From positions 496,001 through 560,000 of the forward strand of contig NZ_BNCD01000002.1 in NCBI RefSeq assembly GCF_014656295.1: 64,000 nucleotides of DNA, given 5' to 3'. Positions 53,193-62,211 of this stretch are shown here, one piece after another (positions within the stretch are counted from its first letter, which is position 1; each line of letters opens with the position of its first letter). This stretch comes from Streptomyces sulfonofaciens (GTDB lineage: Bacteria; Actinomycetota; Actinomycetes; Streptomycetales; Streptomycetaceae). The translations under genes were made by a program, and so were the position numbers. The notes under the pieces are model-generated. The model saw nothing but the letters and a program-made list of their open reading frames with translations, did no database searches and was not told where the DNA came from.

Positions 53193-54025
53193 TTCACTGC
53201 TCCCAGGTTGAGGCCCGCCACGAAGTGCCGCTGGAACCGCAGGAACACGGCCACGGTCGGGGCGGCGGCGATGACGGAACCGGCTGCGATCACGTTCCAC
53301 ATCGACACGTACTGGCCCTGGAGGCCGATGAGCGCCGCGGTGATCGGCATCTTGGCGTCCGACCGCAGGACGGTGATCGCCCACAGCAGGTCGTTGAAGA
53401 CCCAGGTGAACGACAGCGCGCTGAGCGCGGCCAGCGCGGGCCGGGCCAGCGGCAGGATGATCCGCCAGAAGATCTGCAGCGGCGAGGCGCCGTCGATCAC
53501 CGCCGCCTGCTGGATCTCGGCGGGGATCGCGCGCATGAAGCCGTGCAGGACGAAGACGTAGAAGCCCACCCCGAAGCCGATCTGGACCAGCACCAGGGCG
53601 GTGAGGGAGTCGTACAGACCGGTCAGTTCCGTCAGCTTGTTCACCGGGATCAGCAGGATCTGCGGTGGCAGCAGGTTGCCGCCCAGCATCACCAGCAGCA
53701 GGGTGCGGCGCAGCGGCAGCGCGTAGCGGCTGAGCGCGAAGGCCGCCATGGCGGCCAGCGCCAGCGTGACGAGCACGCAGGGCACGGTGACCAGCAGGCT
53801 GTTGATGAGGGCGCGCTGCTGGCCGCCGTCCGACCATGCCTGTCCGAAGTTCGCCAGCGTGAAGGAGTGCGGCAGCGAGCCGAGGCCGTGCGCGGCGATG
53901 TCGTCGAAGGACCGCACACTGGTGACCAGGACCAGGACGATCGGCAGCAGCCACAGCAGCGACAGGCCGCCCGCGCTCACGTGGAAGGAGGCGGTGGCCC
54001 ACCGCCGCCTGCTCAGGGCGTTCAT
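53189..54025 (-). CDS. carbohydrate ABC importer permease (MalG/CUT1 type)
   Basis: It has 278 residues and six membrane segments, with EAA loop EIQQAAVIDGASPLQIFWRIILPLARPALAAL. It pairs with the permease encoded just upstream (TGATG overlap) and with the lipoprotein at 54956-56248 to import the substrate of the GH36 alpha-galactosidase encoded next. As in the other importer of this window, no ATPase gene is present, so a shared MsiK-type ATPase is expected. Confidence 0.93.
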   Translation of the reverse strand: MNALSRRRWATASFHVSAGGLSLLWLLPIVLVLVTSVRSFDDIAAHGLGSLPHSFTLANFGQAWSDGGQQRALINSLLVTVPCVLVTLALAAMAAFALSRYALPLRRTLLLVMLGGNLLPPQILLIPVNKLTELTGLYDSLTALVLVQIGFGVGFYVFVLHGFMRAIPAEIQQAAVIDGASPLQIFWRIILPLARPALAALSALSFTWVFNDLLWAITVLRSDAKMPITAALIGLQGQYVSMWNVIAAGSVIAAAPTVAVFLRFQRHFVAGLNLGAVK

Positions 54026-54954
54026 CAGTCGGCCTCCTTGAAGGCGCGCACGAGGTACGAGGCGATGACCCCGAAGGCCAGCACGAAGATGACGACGGCG
54101 AGCGCCGAGCCGTACCCGAGGCGCAGTGACTGGAAGGCCGTGGAGTACATGTAGGTGCTCAGCAGTTCTGAGGAGTGGTAGGGGCCGCCGCGGGTGAGGG
54201 ACCACACCACGTCGAAGGAGCGCAGCGAGTCGATGACGATCACCGACAGCACGACCGCGTTGACGCTGCGGAGCTGGGGCAGCGTGACGTTGCGGAACTG
54301 CTGCCAGCGGGTGGCGCCGTCCACCTTCGCCGCCTCGTAGAGCACCGGGTCGATGCCCTTGAGCCCGGCGACGTAGAGGACCATCACATACCCGATCTGA
54401 CGCCACAGCGCGGGCACGATCACGGCGTACAGGGCGGTGCTCCGGTCGGCGAGCCAGGCGTGTCTGAGACCGCCGAGGCCCACGCCGCCCAGGATCTGGT
54501 TGATCACGCCGTCCGGCTGGTACAGCGCCTGCCACACCAGGGCGGTGGCCACCAGCGAGAAGACCACCGGCAGGAACAGCGCGGCGCGGTAGAAGCCGAC
54601 ACCGCGGCGCTCCTGCTGGAGCAGCAGGGCGGCGCCGAGGCCCAGGACGGCGGACAGGCCGCCGAACAGCACCAGCCAGAGCACCGTGTCGAGCAGCGCG
54701 GTGCGGAACACGGCGTCGTGCAGCATCTCCTGGAAGTTGCCGAGCCCGATGAACCGCGGTGCCGACACGCCGTCCCAGGACGTCAGGGACAGGTAGAAGC
54801 CCTGGAGCGCGGGCCAGAACACCCAGAACGCCTCGGCCAGCAGCGGTACGAGCACGAACGCGAGGACGACCGGCGGCACGCGGGTGGCGCGCCGCCTGGC
54901 GCGGGAGGCGTCACGGCTGCCGGAGCGATCTCCGGTGGCGGTGAGCACGGCCAC
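54025..54954 (-). CDS. carbohydrate ABC importer permease (MalF/CUT1 type)
   Basis: It has 309 residues, a short basic cytoplasmic N-terminus and six membrane segments. The EAA loop is PVLYEAAKVDGATRWQQFRNVTLPQLRSV. YLSLTSWDGVSAPRFIGLGNFQEML is the usual segment after helix 1. The GTG start lies one base after the binding-protein stop. It forms the heterodimeric channel with the following permease. Confidence 0.93.
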   Translation of the reverse strand: MAVLTATGDRSGSRDASRARRRATRVPPVVLAFVLVPLLAEAFWVFWPALQGFYLSLTSWDGVSAPRFIGLGNFQEMLHDAVFRTALLDTVLWLVLFGGLSAVLGLGAALLLQQERRGVGFYRAALFLPVVFSLVATALVWQALYQPDGVINQILGGVGLGGLRHAWLADRSTALYAVIVPALWRQIGYVMVLYVAGLKGIDPVLYEAAKVDGATRWQQFRNVTLPQLRSVNAVVLSVIVIDSLRSFDVVWSLTRGGPYHSSELLSTYMYSTAFQSLRLGYGSALAVVIFVLAFGVIASYLVRAFKEAD

Positions 54955-54955
54955 G

Positions 54956-56248
54956 TCACTTCCCCCAGATCTTCTCGGCGTCCCGCTGCCAGGCGGTGAG
55001 GACCGACGAGAGCTGCCGCGGCTCGTCGAGGAACTTCGTCAGGGCGTTGTCGGCGCTGGGCTGGAGGGCGTCGCTGGAGTCGCGGTTGAAGAACTGGGTG
55101 ACGTCGGCGGCCCCCTCGACCAGCTTGCGGCCCTTCTTGACCAGTGCCGTGCCGCTGTCCGCGGCGTCCGGGTGGGTGGGCAGCGCGGTGCCGGAGGAGT
55201 TCTTCAGGTAGATCTCCTGGGCCTCGGCGGTCGCCAGATAGGCCAGGAAGTCCTCCACCGGGGCCCTGCGGTGCGTGTGGGCGCTGGCGAAGTACCCGTC
55301 GGTGGGCGCCTCCTCGGCCAGCGGCACCTTGGGGTCGATCACCGGGAAGCGGAAGAAGTCGATGTCGTCCAGGGCGTCCTTGGGCGCCGAGTCGGCGAAG
55401 AAGGTGCCGATCAGCATCATGCCGGTCTTGCCCTGGAGCAGCTTGGTGGTGGCGTCCTGGAAGGGGATCGCGGTGCCGTCCGGATCGAAGTACGGCAGTG
55501 CCTCCTTCCAGCGGTCGAAGACCTTGCGCACCTCGGGGTCGTCGAAGCGGTGGCGCCCGGCGAGCAGGTCCCGGTGGTAGGCGGCACCGTTGATCCGGAT
55601 GTCCAGGTAGTCGAACCATCCGGAGCCGATCCAGGCGGTGTTGCCGCCCATGCCGTTGCCGATCGGGGCGACCCCCTTCGACTTCAGGGTGTCGCACACA
55701 CCGAGGAAGTCGTCCCAGGTCTTGGGCTCCTTGACGCCCCACTTCGCGAAGTTCGACTTGCGGTAGAACATGCCCCACCAGTAATAGCTCGTGGGGACGA
55801 AGACCTTCTTGCCGGCGCGCGAGGTGCACAGCTTCTTCAGCGCGTCCGAGTACTTCGCCAGGTCGGGCGAGTGCCTCCAGACGTCTCCGAGGTCGAGCAG
55901 CAGGTTCTTCGAGGCGTAGGCGTCGGCGACCGAGCCGGGGTACCAGGTGTAGACGTCCGGCGGGTTCCCCGAGGTCAGGTAGGTCGGGAGCTGGGTGCGG
56001 AAGGTCTCGGCGGCCACGGTGTTGAGCGAGGCCGTGTGCTTGCCGCTCCTGCCGTAGGCCGCGACCAGCTTCTCCATCGCGGTCTTCGCCTGTGGCGCCG
56101 AGAGATTCGACTGGAGGGTGACGGCACCGCCGGACGAGCCCTTGCCGGACGACGACGTCGAGGTGACGCAACCGGACATCAGGCCGGCCGTACCGAGGGC
56201 GCCGAGCCCCGCGAGGAACCGGCGCCGGGACGGGTCGGATGTGATCAT
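54956..56248 (-). CDS. sugar-binding lipoprotein, candidate alpha-galactoside receptor
   Basis: A combined twin-arginine and lipoprotein signal (SRRRFLAGLGALGTAGLMSGC) means export folded and anchoring by the cysteine. The mature MalE-like solute-binding protein shows LPTYLTSGNPPDVYTWYPGSVADAYA, GMFYRKSNFAKWGVKEPKTWDDFLGVCDTLKSKGV, KLLQGKTGMMLIGTF and AEAQEIYLKNSSGTALPTH, a pattern seen in raffinose/melibiose-type receptors. The ATG at 56248 follows GGAGTACCCC. It heads an operon of receptor, two permeases and the GH36 enzyme. The ligand is inferred from that enzyme. Confidence 0.9.
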   Translation of the reverse strand: MITSDPSRRRFLAGLGALGTAGLMSGCVTSTSSSGKGSSGGAVTLQSNLSAPQAKTAMEKLVAAYGRSGKHTASLNTVAAETFRTQLPTYLTSGNPPDVYTWYPGSVADAYASKNLLLDLGDVWRHSPDLAKYSDALKKLCTSRAGKKVFVPTSYYWWGMFYRKSNFAKWGVKEPKTWDDFLGVCDTLKSKGVAPIGNGMGGNTAWIGSGWFDYLDIRINGAAYHRDLLAGRHRFDDPEVRKVFDRWKEALPYFDPDGTAIPFQDATTKLLQGKTGMMLIGTFFADSAPKDALDDIDFFRFPVIDPKVPLAEEAPTDGYFASAHTHRRAPVEDFLAYLATAEAQEIYLKNSSGTALPTHPDAADSGTALVKKGRKLVEGAADVTQFFNRDSSDALQPSADNALTKFLDEPRQLSSVLTAWQRDAEKIWGK

Positions 56249-56320
56249 GGGGTACTCCTCTGCGTCCGCGGAGCGAAGCACCGGTCCCCTGACGGCCGGG
56301 CTTTCGTCTACGGCGTGCTC

Positions 56321-56371
56321 AGATTGGTGGGAGGGGGTCGAAAACGTCAAGATTAATTAGTAATTTATTTT
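56321..56371 (-). promoter_or_regulatory. promoter and A+T-rich element of the alpha-galactoside importer operon
   Basis: On the minus strand TTGACG (56345-56350) and CAATCT (56321-56326) are 18 bases apart. Immediately upstream (56351-56371) is a strongly A+T-rich block with ATTAATTAGTAATTTA. The same layout occurs before the GH27 gene at 58759-58814. Confidence 0.5.
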
Positions 56372-56438
56372 CTGACTCGGTGTCAGGTGCTTGGACGGGC
56401 CGGCCTCGCAGGTCGGCCGGGTCGGCCTGTCCGGCCCT

Positions 56439-56476
56439 GCGGCCGGTCCCGGGCGGGGGCGCCCGGGACCGGCCGC
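56439..56476 (-). terminator. perfect 17-bp hairpin after GH27 gene
   Basis: Arms 56439-56455 and 56460-56476 are exactly complementary with a GGGG loop, four bases beyond the GH27 stop on the minus strand. Confidence 0.85.
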
Positions 56477-56480
56477 GGCG

Positions 56481-58673
56481 TCACAGCGCCGTCTGGTGGA
56501 TCCGTCCGTCCACACCGCGGAAGGCCGCGAGGACCCGTTCGCCGTCGGGCGCCGCCGTGCCGCCGAGCGCACCGGAGAAGGACGCGCTCGGGAACTCGTC
56601 CCGCCTGCTCCAGTCGCTCCACGTCCCGTCGGCGCCGAGCGTCCGCTGCCACAGGGTGTAGTCGCCGGCCCGTGCGTACAGGTGCACGGTGTCCCCCGCC
56701 GTCACCAGGGTCGGGCTGCCGCCGACCGTGCCGCCCAGTGACGACCAGTCGGACCAGTCGCCGGAGGCGTTGCGGGTGCGGGTCCACACCGCGTCGTCGG
56801 GGGTGCGCACCGCGAGGTGCACCCGCCCTCCGGAGTCCACGGCCGCCGCGGGCCTGCCGTAGAACGGTGCGTCGGACGGTGCGCCGAGCGACGTCCAGCC
56901 GGACGTCGCGGTGCGCGAGCTGACGAGACCGTCGGAACCGCGCCCGAAGAGCGTCCAGCCCCCGGCGCCGTCCGCGACCACGCTCGGTGCGTCCGTGAGC
57001 GTACCGCCGAGCCGCTGCCAGCGGCCCCACCTGCCGTCCGCGTAGGTGCGCTGGTAGGCCGCGGAGTCGGTACCGCGCACGAAGACGTCGATCCGGCCGC
57101 CTGCCGAGGCGAGCGCCGCGGGTTGGCCCAGGATCCGCCCTCCGGTCGGACCGCCCAGCGGCACCGCCGGGCCGGACCAGGTGCCGTCCCGGCCGCGCTG
57201 CTGGTACAGCACACCGTCCGTGCCGCGCCAGAACCCCGTGAGCGCGTCGCCGTCGCGGACCAGGGCCGGGTCGGCCGAGGCGCGTCCGGCGAGCGGCGTG
57301 CCCGGTGCCGCGTCCTGTCCGGTGAGCTTCAGGAAGGCCGTGCCGTGCGCGGGCACCCGCACCGTGTACGAGCCGCTGTGCACACCCCGGTCCTCACGTG
57401 CCCGCAGGTCCCTGACCCGTACCGGTCCGTCCAGTGCGGTGTCGGCGAACCGGACGGTGCGCTCCGCCGCCTGGTCCGAGCGGTTCAGCAGCACCACGGC
57501 CCGCTGCCCCGAGCCCTTCAGCACCCTGCTGTAGACGTCTCCGGTCGCATCGGTGGCGACGCGCACGCCCTGAACGGCCAGCGGGTCCTGGTCGACGCCG
57601 AGGATCTCCGGGTTGCGCAGGGTGTCGATCATCGACTGCGGAAGGGTGCGCGGATCGGAGCCGATCACCAGCGGCGAGGCCATCTCGGCCCACATCACGA
57701 GCTGGGTGGTGGACTCCTCCTGCGTCAGCTCGTAGCCGCCGCCGTCCGGCAGTTCCCGCATGGGCAGCAGATAGTCGGGGTCGTTGTAGTGGCCGGGGCC
57801 GTTGGCCTCCGGGTGCCAGGCGTTGGCGTCCACGGCGCGCAGCACGTTGGGCCACTCGCCCGGGGACGGGGTGCCCCAGGCCAGGTCGGTCCCGGTGCGC
57901 CAGGAGTCGGCGGTGGTGGGCCCGTAGACGTAGGCGTTGTGGGCGTCCTGCGCGGGGGTGTGCGGCAGGCCCCAGTCGTCCGTGAGCGGGTTGCAGAGGT
58001 TGAGCAGCATGGGCCGCCCCGTCCTTGCGACCGCGGCGCTGAACTCCTTGAAGGCGGGCCCGGGATCGAGCTTCTCGGCGATCCCGCAGAGGAAGTCGAC
58101 CTTGATGGCGTCGATCTTCCAGTCGGCGAACTGCCGGGCGTCCTGGTCGTAGTGGCCGCGGCTGCCGAGCCCGCAGCTCTTGCCGCCGTCGTAGTCGCCC
58201 GCGTCCGTGTAGATGCCGGCCCTGAGCCCGCGGTGGTGCAGGTACGACACCAGGGCGGGGATGCCGGAGGGGAAGCGGGCGGCGTTCGCCACCAGCTCGC
58301 CCTCGGCGTTCCTGGGCTGGTCCGCCTGCCAGCCGCCGTCCAGCCAGACGGTGTCGTACCCGCTGTCCCGCAGACCGGAGGAGACGAGCTTGTCGGCGAC
58401 CGCCTTCACGGCGTCCTCGGTGGGCGCGCCCAGGCCGTAGTACGTGTTCCAGCCCATGTAGGGCGTGCGGGCGAGGCCGCTGTCGTAGTAAGCGGGTGCG
58501 CCCTGGTCGGCGCCGGTCGGGCCGCCCGCCGCCCTGCCGGCCGCGGTGCCGCCGTCCGCCACGGCGGACGGCGCGGTGACGGCCGCCACGGCAAGGGCCG
58601 CGGTCGCGGCCGCCGTCCAGCGGTGGGGCCGACTTCTTCGGGTGCGGGCTGTGCCCGCTGTGCGCAAACGCAC
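56481..58673 (-). CDS. secreted GH27 alpha-galactosidase with C-terminal beta-propeller-like domain
   Basis: A signal peptide (WTAAATAALAVAAVTAPSAVA) precedes a GH27 barrel: RTPYMGWNTYYGLG, DTVWLDGGWQ, nucleophile Asp193 in IKVDFLCG, and acid/base Asp298 in HYNDPDYL. The barrel is followed by the small beta domain. From about residue 440 there are repeated ~45-residue units with Gly/Trp (SGPAVPLGGPTGGRI, WGRWQRLGGTLTD, TSGWTSLGAPSD, SDWSSLGGTVGG), which resemble PLL-like lectin propellers and would bind glycan. It releases galactose from polymers or oligosaccharides outside the cell. The GTG at 58673 has GGGAGG seven bases before it; the longer frame to 58787 crosses the promoter. Confidence 0.92.
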   Translation of the reverse strand: MRLRTAGTARTRRSRPHRWTAAATAALAVAAVTAPSAVADGGTAAGRAAGGPTGADQGAPAYYDSGLARTPYMGWNTYYGLGAPTEDAVKAVADKLVSSGLRDSGYDTVWLDGGWQADQPRNAEGELVANAARFPSGIPALVSYLHHRGLRAGIYTDAGDYDGGKSCGLGSRGHYDQDARQFADWKIDAIKVDFLCGIAEKLDPGPAFKEFSAAVARTGRPMLLNLCNPLTDDWGLPHTPAQDAHNAYVYGPTTADSWRTGTDLAWGTPSPGEWPNVLRAVDANAWHPEANGPGHYNDPDYLLPMRELPDGGGYELTQEESTTQLVMWAEMASPLVIGSDPRTLPQSMIDTLRNPEILGVDQDPLAVQGVRVATDATGDVYSRVLKGSGQRAVVLLNRSDQAAERTVRFADTALDGPVRVRDLRAREDRGVHSGSYTVRVPAHGTAFLKLTGQDAAPGTPLAGRASADPALVRDGDALTGFWRGTDGVLYQQRGRDGTWSGPAVPLGGPTGGRILGQPAALASAGGRIDVFVRGTDSAAYQRTYADGRWGRWQRLGGTLTDAPSVVADGAGGWTLFGRGSDGLVSSRTATSGWTSLGAPSDAPFYGRPAAAVDSGGRVHLAVRTPDDAVWTRTRNASGDWSDWSSLGGTVGGSPTLVTAGDTVHLYARAGDYTLWQRTLGADGTWSDWSRRDEFPSASFSGALGGTAAPDGERVLAAFRGVDGRIHQTAL

Positions 58674-58758
58674 GGGTGCCTCCCGGTGGTGGGCATGCGC
58701 ATCGGAATGGGTCGCGCCGGCGCGGCGGCGTCCCGCGCACCGGGCCGGCGCTGCGACG

Positions 58759-58814
58759 ACTGTGACGAGTCGAGAGACACGTGTCAACGATTATTCATAA
58801 TTAACTTATAGTTC
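58759..58814 (-). promoter_or_regulatory. promoter and A+T-rich element of GH27 gene
   Basis: On the minus strand TTGACA (58782-58787) and CACAGT (58759-58764) are 17 bases apart. An A+T-rich block (58788-58814) lies directly upstream, as at the importer operon. It falls in the 312-base interval 58674-58985, which holds no gene. Confidence 0.5.
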
Positions 58815-58985
58815 TTTGGAGAGGTGAACGGCCCGGCGCCGGGGGAGTCCTGGGTGCGAGGGGGCCCCGGAACGCCTCCCAGCTCCCGGTGCGGTGCGCC
58901 CGTCTGGCACAGTGAGGGCGGGCAGCGCCGGCAGGAGCAGCCCGCAGGGGACCGGCCCCGCGGGCGACGAGGGGGGAGCGGGACC

Positions 58986-59585
58986 GTGACGCGGAACATC
59001 GAGCAGGTTGCGCGGACCTGTTTCGGCTACACCGGGTGGAGTTGGCTCAATCCGCCGGCCGCCTGGACGCCCGACGAGGACGCCCTGGAGATCACCACCG
59101 CACCCGACAGCGACTTCTGGAACACCACGCACTACGGCTTCGTCCGCGACTCGGGCCACGCCCTGCTGCGCCCCGTCCCCGCCGGATTCCGGTTGCGGAC
59201 CACCTTCAGCGGCGACTACCACGCCCAGTACGACCAGGCCGGTCTGCTGCTCAGGGTCGACGAGAAGAACTGGATCAAGACCGGTATCGAGTACGTCGAC
59301 GGGCAGCGGCAGGTGAGCGCCGTCGTCACCCGCGACGTCTCCGACTGGAACGTCGTCCCGCTCGACCGGAGCACGCCCACCCGCGCACCGGTCACCATCG
59401 AACTCCAGCGCTCCGGCGACACCGTCACCGTGCGCTACGGGACGGGCGGCACCGCGCCCGACACCCTGCTGCGCCTCGCCTACTTCCCGCCGGACGCAGA
59501 GGCCCAGGCGGGTCCGATGTGCGCCTCGCCCGACGGGCCGGGGTTCACCGCGTGGTTCACGGACCTGCGCCTCACCGACGGCTGA
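58986..59585 (+). CDS. DUF1349 protein (concanavalin-like beta-sandwich)
   Basis: The 199-residue product matches DUF1349, a lectin-like beta-sandwich family: WSWLNPPAAWTPDEDALEITTAPDSDFWN, HYGFVRDSGHALL, AQYDQAGLLLRVDEKNWIKTGIEY and MCASPDGPGFTAWFTDLRL. No signal peptide is visible, so it is probably cytoplasmic. Members of this family occur near carbohydrate genes and have no established reaction. The GTG at 58986 follows GGGGGGAGCGGG. It is divergent from GH27 and convergent with the IclR gene. Confidence 0.87.
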   Translation: MTRNIEQVARTCFGYTGWSWLNPPAAWTPDEDALEITTAPDSDFWNTTHYGFVRDSGHALLRPVPAGFRLRTTFSGDYHAQYDQAGLLLRVDEKNWIKTGIEYVDGQRQVSAVVTRDVSDWNVVPLDRSTPTRAPVTIELQRSGDTVTVRYGTGGTAPDTLLRLAYFPPDAEAQAGPMCASPDGPGFTAWFTDLRLTDG

Positions 59586-59603
59586 GCGGCCCGGCGCAGG
59601 GCC

Positions 59604-60428
59604 TCACAGCCGTGCGGTGATGTCCTGCGCGGCCCTGCGCAGCAGCGGCGCCAGCTCGGCGGCGCGGCCCGCACCGCCGCGGGTGCTCGGCGCGGCGACC
59701 GTCACCGCCGCGACGCACACTCCGTGCCGGTCGGACACCGGCGCGCCGAAGCCGTGCACATCGGTCACGCTCTCGTCGATGTTCAGCGCGTACCCGCGCT
59801 CGCGGGCCACCGCCAGCTCCGCGTCCAGCTCGGCCAGGTCCGTGAGGGTGGCCGGGGTGAGCCGGTCGAGGCCGGCCGGGTAGAGCAGGTGCACCGCCTC
59901 CACGGGAAGCTGCGCGAGCTGCGCCTTGCCGCCCGCGGTCGCGTACGCGGGCACCCGGTCGCCGGTGCGCGGCGCGACGCGCAGCGGGTGCGGGCCGTCG
60001 ACGCCGTCCAGGAACAGCACGTCGGGGCCGTCCAACTGGAGCAGGTTGCTGGTCTCCGCCGCCTCGTCACGCAGCCGCTCCAGGAACGGCCGGGCGACGC
60101 GGACCAGTTCCGCGATGCCGATCCGGCTGCGTGACTCCACCGCGGCCCGGCCCTCGGCGAGCGCCAGCAGCACCGGCCCGAGCCGGTACTGGCGGCCCCC
60201 GGGCACCTGCTCCACGAAACCGTGCAGCCGCAGCGTGTGCAGCAGCCGGTGGGCGGTGGACCTGGCGACGCCCAGGAGATCGCTGACGTCCGTCACCCGG
60301 GCGCTGTCCCTGCTGCCCAGGTACGCGAGGGTGCGCAGCGCATTGGCGACCGAGGCGGCGCCGTACACGTCCTCCGTACCGCTCCCGCGCGGTCCCGAAC
60401 GCGGCGACCTCGGCTGGTTGTTCGGCAT
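59604..60428 (-). CDS. IclR-family regulator of the MFS/ThDP-enzyme operon
   Basis: The winged helix ([51 protein letters not shown]) and the effector domain (ETSNLLQLDGPDVLFLDGVDG, GDRVPAYATAGGKAQLAQL, RGYALNIDESVTDVHGFGAPV) are complete in 274 residues. The ATG at 60428 was chosen; the open frame extends across the promoter. It is divergent from the MFS carrier gene with 175 bases between, so it probably controls that operon in response to its substrate, an aromatic or other organic acid. Confidence 0.92.
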   Translation of the reverse strand: MPNNQPRSPRSGPRGSGTEDVYGAASVANALRTLAYLGSRDSARVTDVSDLLGVARSTAHRLLHTLRLHGFVEQVPGGRQYRLGPVLLALAEGRAAVESRSRIGIAELVRVARPFLERLRDEAAETSNLLQLDGPDVLFLDGVDGPHPLRVAPRTGDRVPAYATAGGKAQLAQLPVEAVHLLYPAGLDRLTPATLTDLAELDAELAVARERGYALNIDESVTDVHGFGAPVSDRHGVCVAAVTVAAPSTRGGAGRAAELAPLLRRAAQDITARL

Positions 60429-60432
60429 AGCA

Positions 60433-60446
60433 GAAATTCTAGTTTC
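60433..60446. promoter_or_regulatory. possible IclR operator
   Basis: GAAA and TTTC arms flank a six-base A+T-richer centre, immediately upstream of the iclR start. IclR proteins bind short palindromes of this kind, but the match is weak. Confidence 0.3.
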
Positions 60447-60603
60447 ACCCATTCCACGGGGCGAAGCACGGCCGTACGTTGGCCGCGGCCGGAGCCCTTG
60501 TCGCCCCTTCCCCCTCCGCGGCCTGCGCCCCGTCTCCGTGGAGGATCGCGGCGCGGCGCCGCCCCGGCCCCGACCGCCGCCGTTCCCCAGCGAGGAGATC
60601 CCG

Positions 60604-62136
60604 ATGACGCCTGTACCGGGTGACAACCCGGCTTCCCCGCCCGCAGCCGGCGCCCCAGGCGCCCCAGGCGCCCCAGGTGCCCCGGCCCCCGGCACCGCGC
60701 GGCCCGCCGCCGGTGGTCCGGCGGGCAGTCGGCGCCCCAGGCCCTGGCACACGCTGTGGCTGCTGCTCCTGCTCGGCTGGACGGTCAGTGCCGCGGACCG
60801 CTCGGTCACCGGCCCCGTCGTCACCTGGATGATCGACAACGGCGTCGGCTTCATGGCGGGCGCCGAGCACCCGCACTCCCTGGGCGGGTTGATCGGCGGC
60901 CTGTTCTTCGCGGGCTACATGCTCACCCAGTTCCCCGGCGGCTACCTCGGCGACCGGTACGGACACCGCACCGTGATCGTGGTCAGCCTGCTGTGGGCGG
61001 GCGTGGCCACCGTGCTCACCGGTTTCCTCGGCGGGCTGATCGCCTTCATCGTGGTGCGCGTGGCCACCGGCCTCGGCGAAGGCGCCTTCTACTCCAACGA
61101 CCGCACCCTGATCACCGACGCCACCCCGCCCGAGGACCGCAGCTTCGGCATGGGCGTGTGCATCACGGGCCTCGCCATCGGCATCACCATCGCCACCATC
61201 TTCACGCCCGACTTCATCGACTTCGGCAAGGTCTTCCTGTCCGACATCGAGGCGTGGCGGATGGCGTTCTGGGTGCTGGGCACCGCCACCCTGGTGGTGG
61301 CCGCCGCCGTCGCCTGGTCCTTCCGCGCCCATCTCAGGGCCGCCACGGTCGGCAGGGCGGCGCTGCACCTGGGCGGCTACGCGGCCGTCTCGCTCGCCCT
61401 GATCATGGCGGTCTACCTCATCGGCGACACCGCGGGCCTGTCCGACCTGTGGATCGCCGTCCTGGAAGTCGCGCTCGCCGTCGGCCTGGTGCTGTTCGTC
61501 CTCCTGCGCAAGGGCGAGGAGGTCGGGCCCGTGCTGAAGGACCGAGACCTGTTCCTCATCTACCTCTGCAACATCGCCATCCTGTGGAACCTCTGGTTCT
61601 TCAGCTTCTGGTCGGTGTCCATCGTCGCGGGCGCGGCCCACTCCTCGTTCGCCAGCTCGGCGCTGACCGCCGGATTCAACGCCGGGGCCGGCATCATCGG
61701 CTTCCCGGCCGGCGGCTGGCTCTCCGACCACGGCCTGCGCCGCGGCTGGGGGCGCAAGGGGATGATGCTGACCTTCACCGGCGTCCAGGCCGTCCTCACC
61801 GTCGCCTTCGCCTGGTACCTGAGCGCCGCCGACCATCCCTCCCTGTGGGTCATGGGCCTGCTGCTCTTCACCGCCAGCCTCTTCTTCAACGCCCTGCAAC
61901 CCGTCGGGCACGCCCTCACGGCCGAACTGGCCAGGCCCGATCTGCGCGGGTCCGCCTTCGGCATGCAGAACCTGATCGGCGAGACCGGCGCCGTGCTGGC
62001 CCCGGCGATCGGCGGCGTGCTGCGCGACTCCACCGGCGGCTGGAACGCCGCCGTCTGGCTGGACGCCGCACTCGTCGTGGCCGGCTTCCTGCTGCTGTCC
62101 CAGGTACGTGGCCGGCGTGCGCAGAGCCCGTCCTGA
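60604..62136 (+). CDS. MFS organic-acid transporter (ACS family type)
   Basis: The 510-residue carrier has 12 membrane segments after a ~45-residue cytoplasmic Pro/Gly/Ala leader encoded by a short GGCGCCCCA repeat. AADRSVTGPVVTWMI in helix 1, QFPGGYLGDRYGHRTVIVVSLLWAG (motif A) and VATGLGEGAFYSNDRTLITDATP are typical of the anion:cation symporter group that takes up hexuronates, benzoates and similar acids. The downstream ThDP decarboxylase gene, 75 bases away, suggests uptake of a 2-keto or hydroxy acid. The ATG at 60604 has GAGGAG before it. Confidence 0.88.
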   Translation: MTPVPGDNPASPPAAGAPGAPGAPGAPAPGTARPAAGGPAGSRRPRPWHTLWLLLLLGWTVSAADRSVTGPVVTWMIDNGVGFMAGAEHPHSLGGLIGGLFFAGYMLTQFPGGYLGDRYGHRTVIVVSLLWAGVATVLTGFLGGLIAFIVVRVATGLGEGAFYSNDRTLITDATPPEDRSFGMGVCITGLAIGITIATIFTPDFIDFGKVFLSDIEAWRMAFWVLGTATLVVAAAVAWSFRAHLRAATVGRAALHLGGYAAVSLALIMAVYLIGDTAGLSDLWIAVLEVALAVGLVLFVLLRKGEEVGPVLKDRDLFLIYLCNIAILWNLWFFSFWSVSIVAGAAHSSFASSALTAGFNAGAGIIGFPAGGWLSDHGLRRGWGRKGMMLTFTGVQAVLTVAFAWYLSAADHPSLWVMGLLLFTASLFFNALQPVGHALTAELARPDLRGSAFGMQNLIGETGAVLAPAIGGVLRDSTGGWNAAVWLDAALVVAGFLLLSQVRGRRAQSPS

Positions 62137-62211
62137 ACCCGCGGCCGCCCGGGGCCCGGCGGACCGCTCCCGCCGGGCCCGCCACCCACGGAACGAGGAA
62201 CTGCCACAGAT

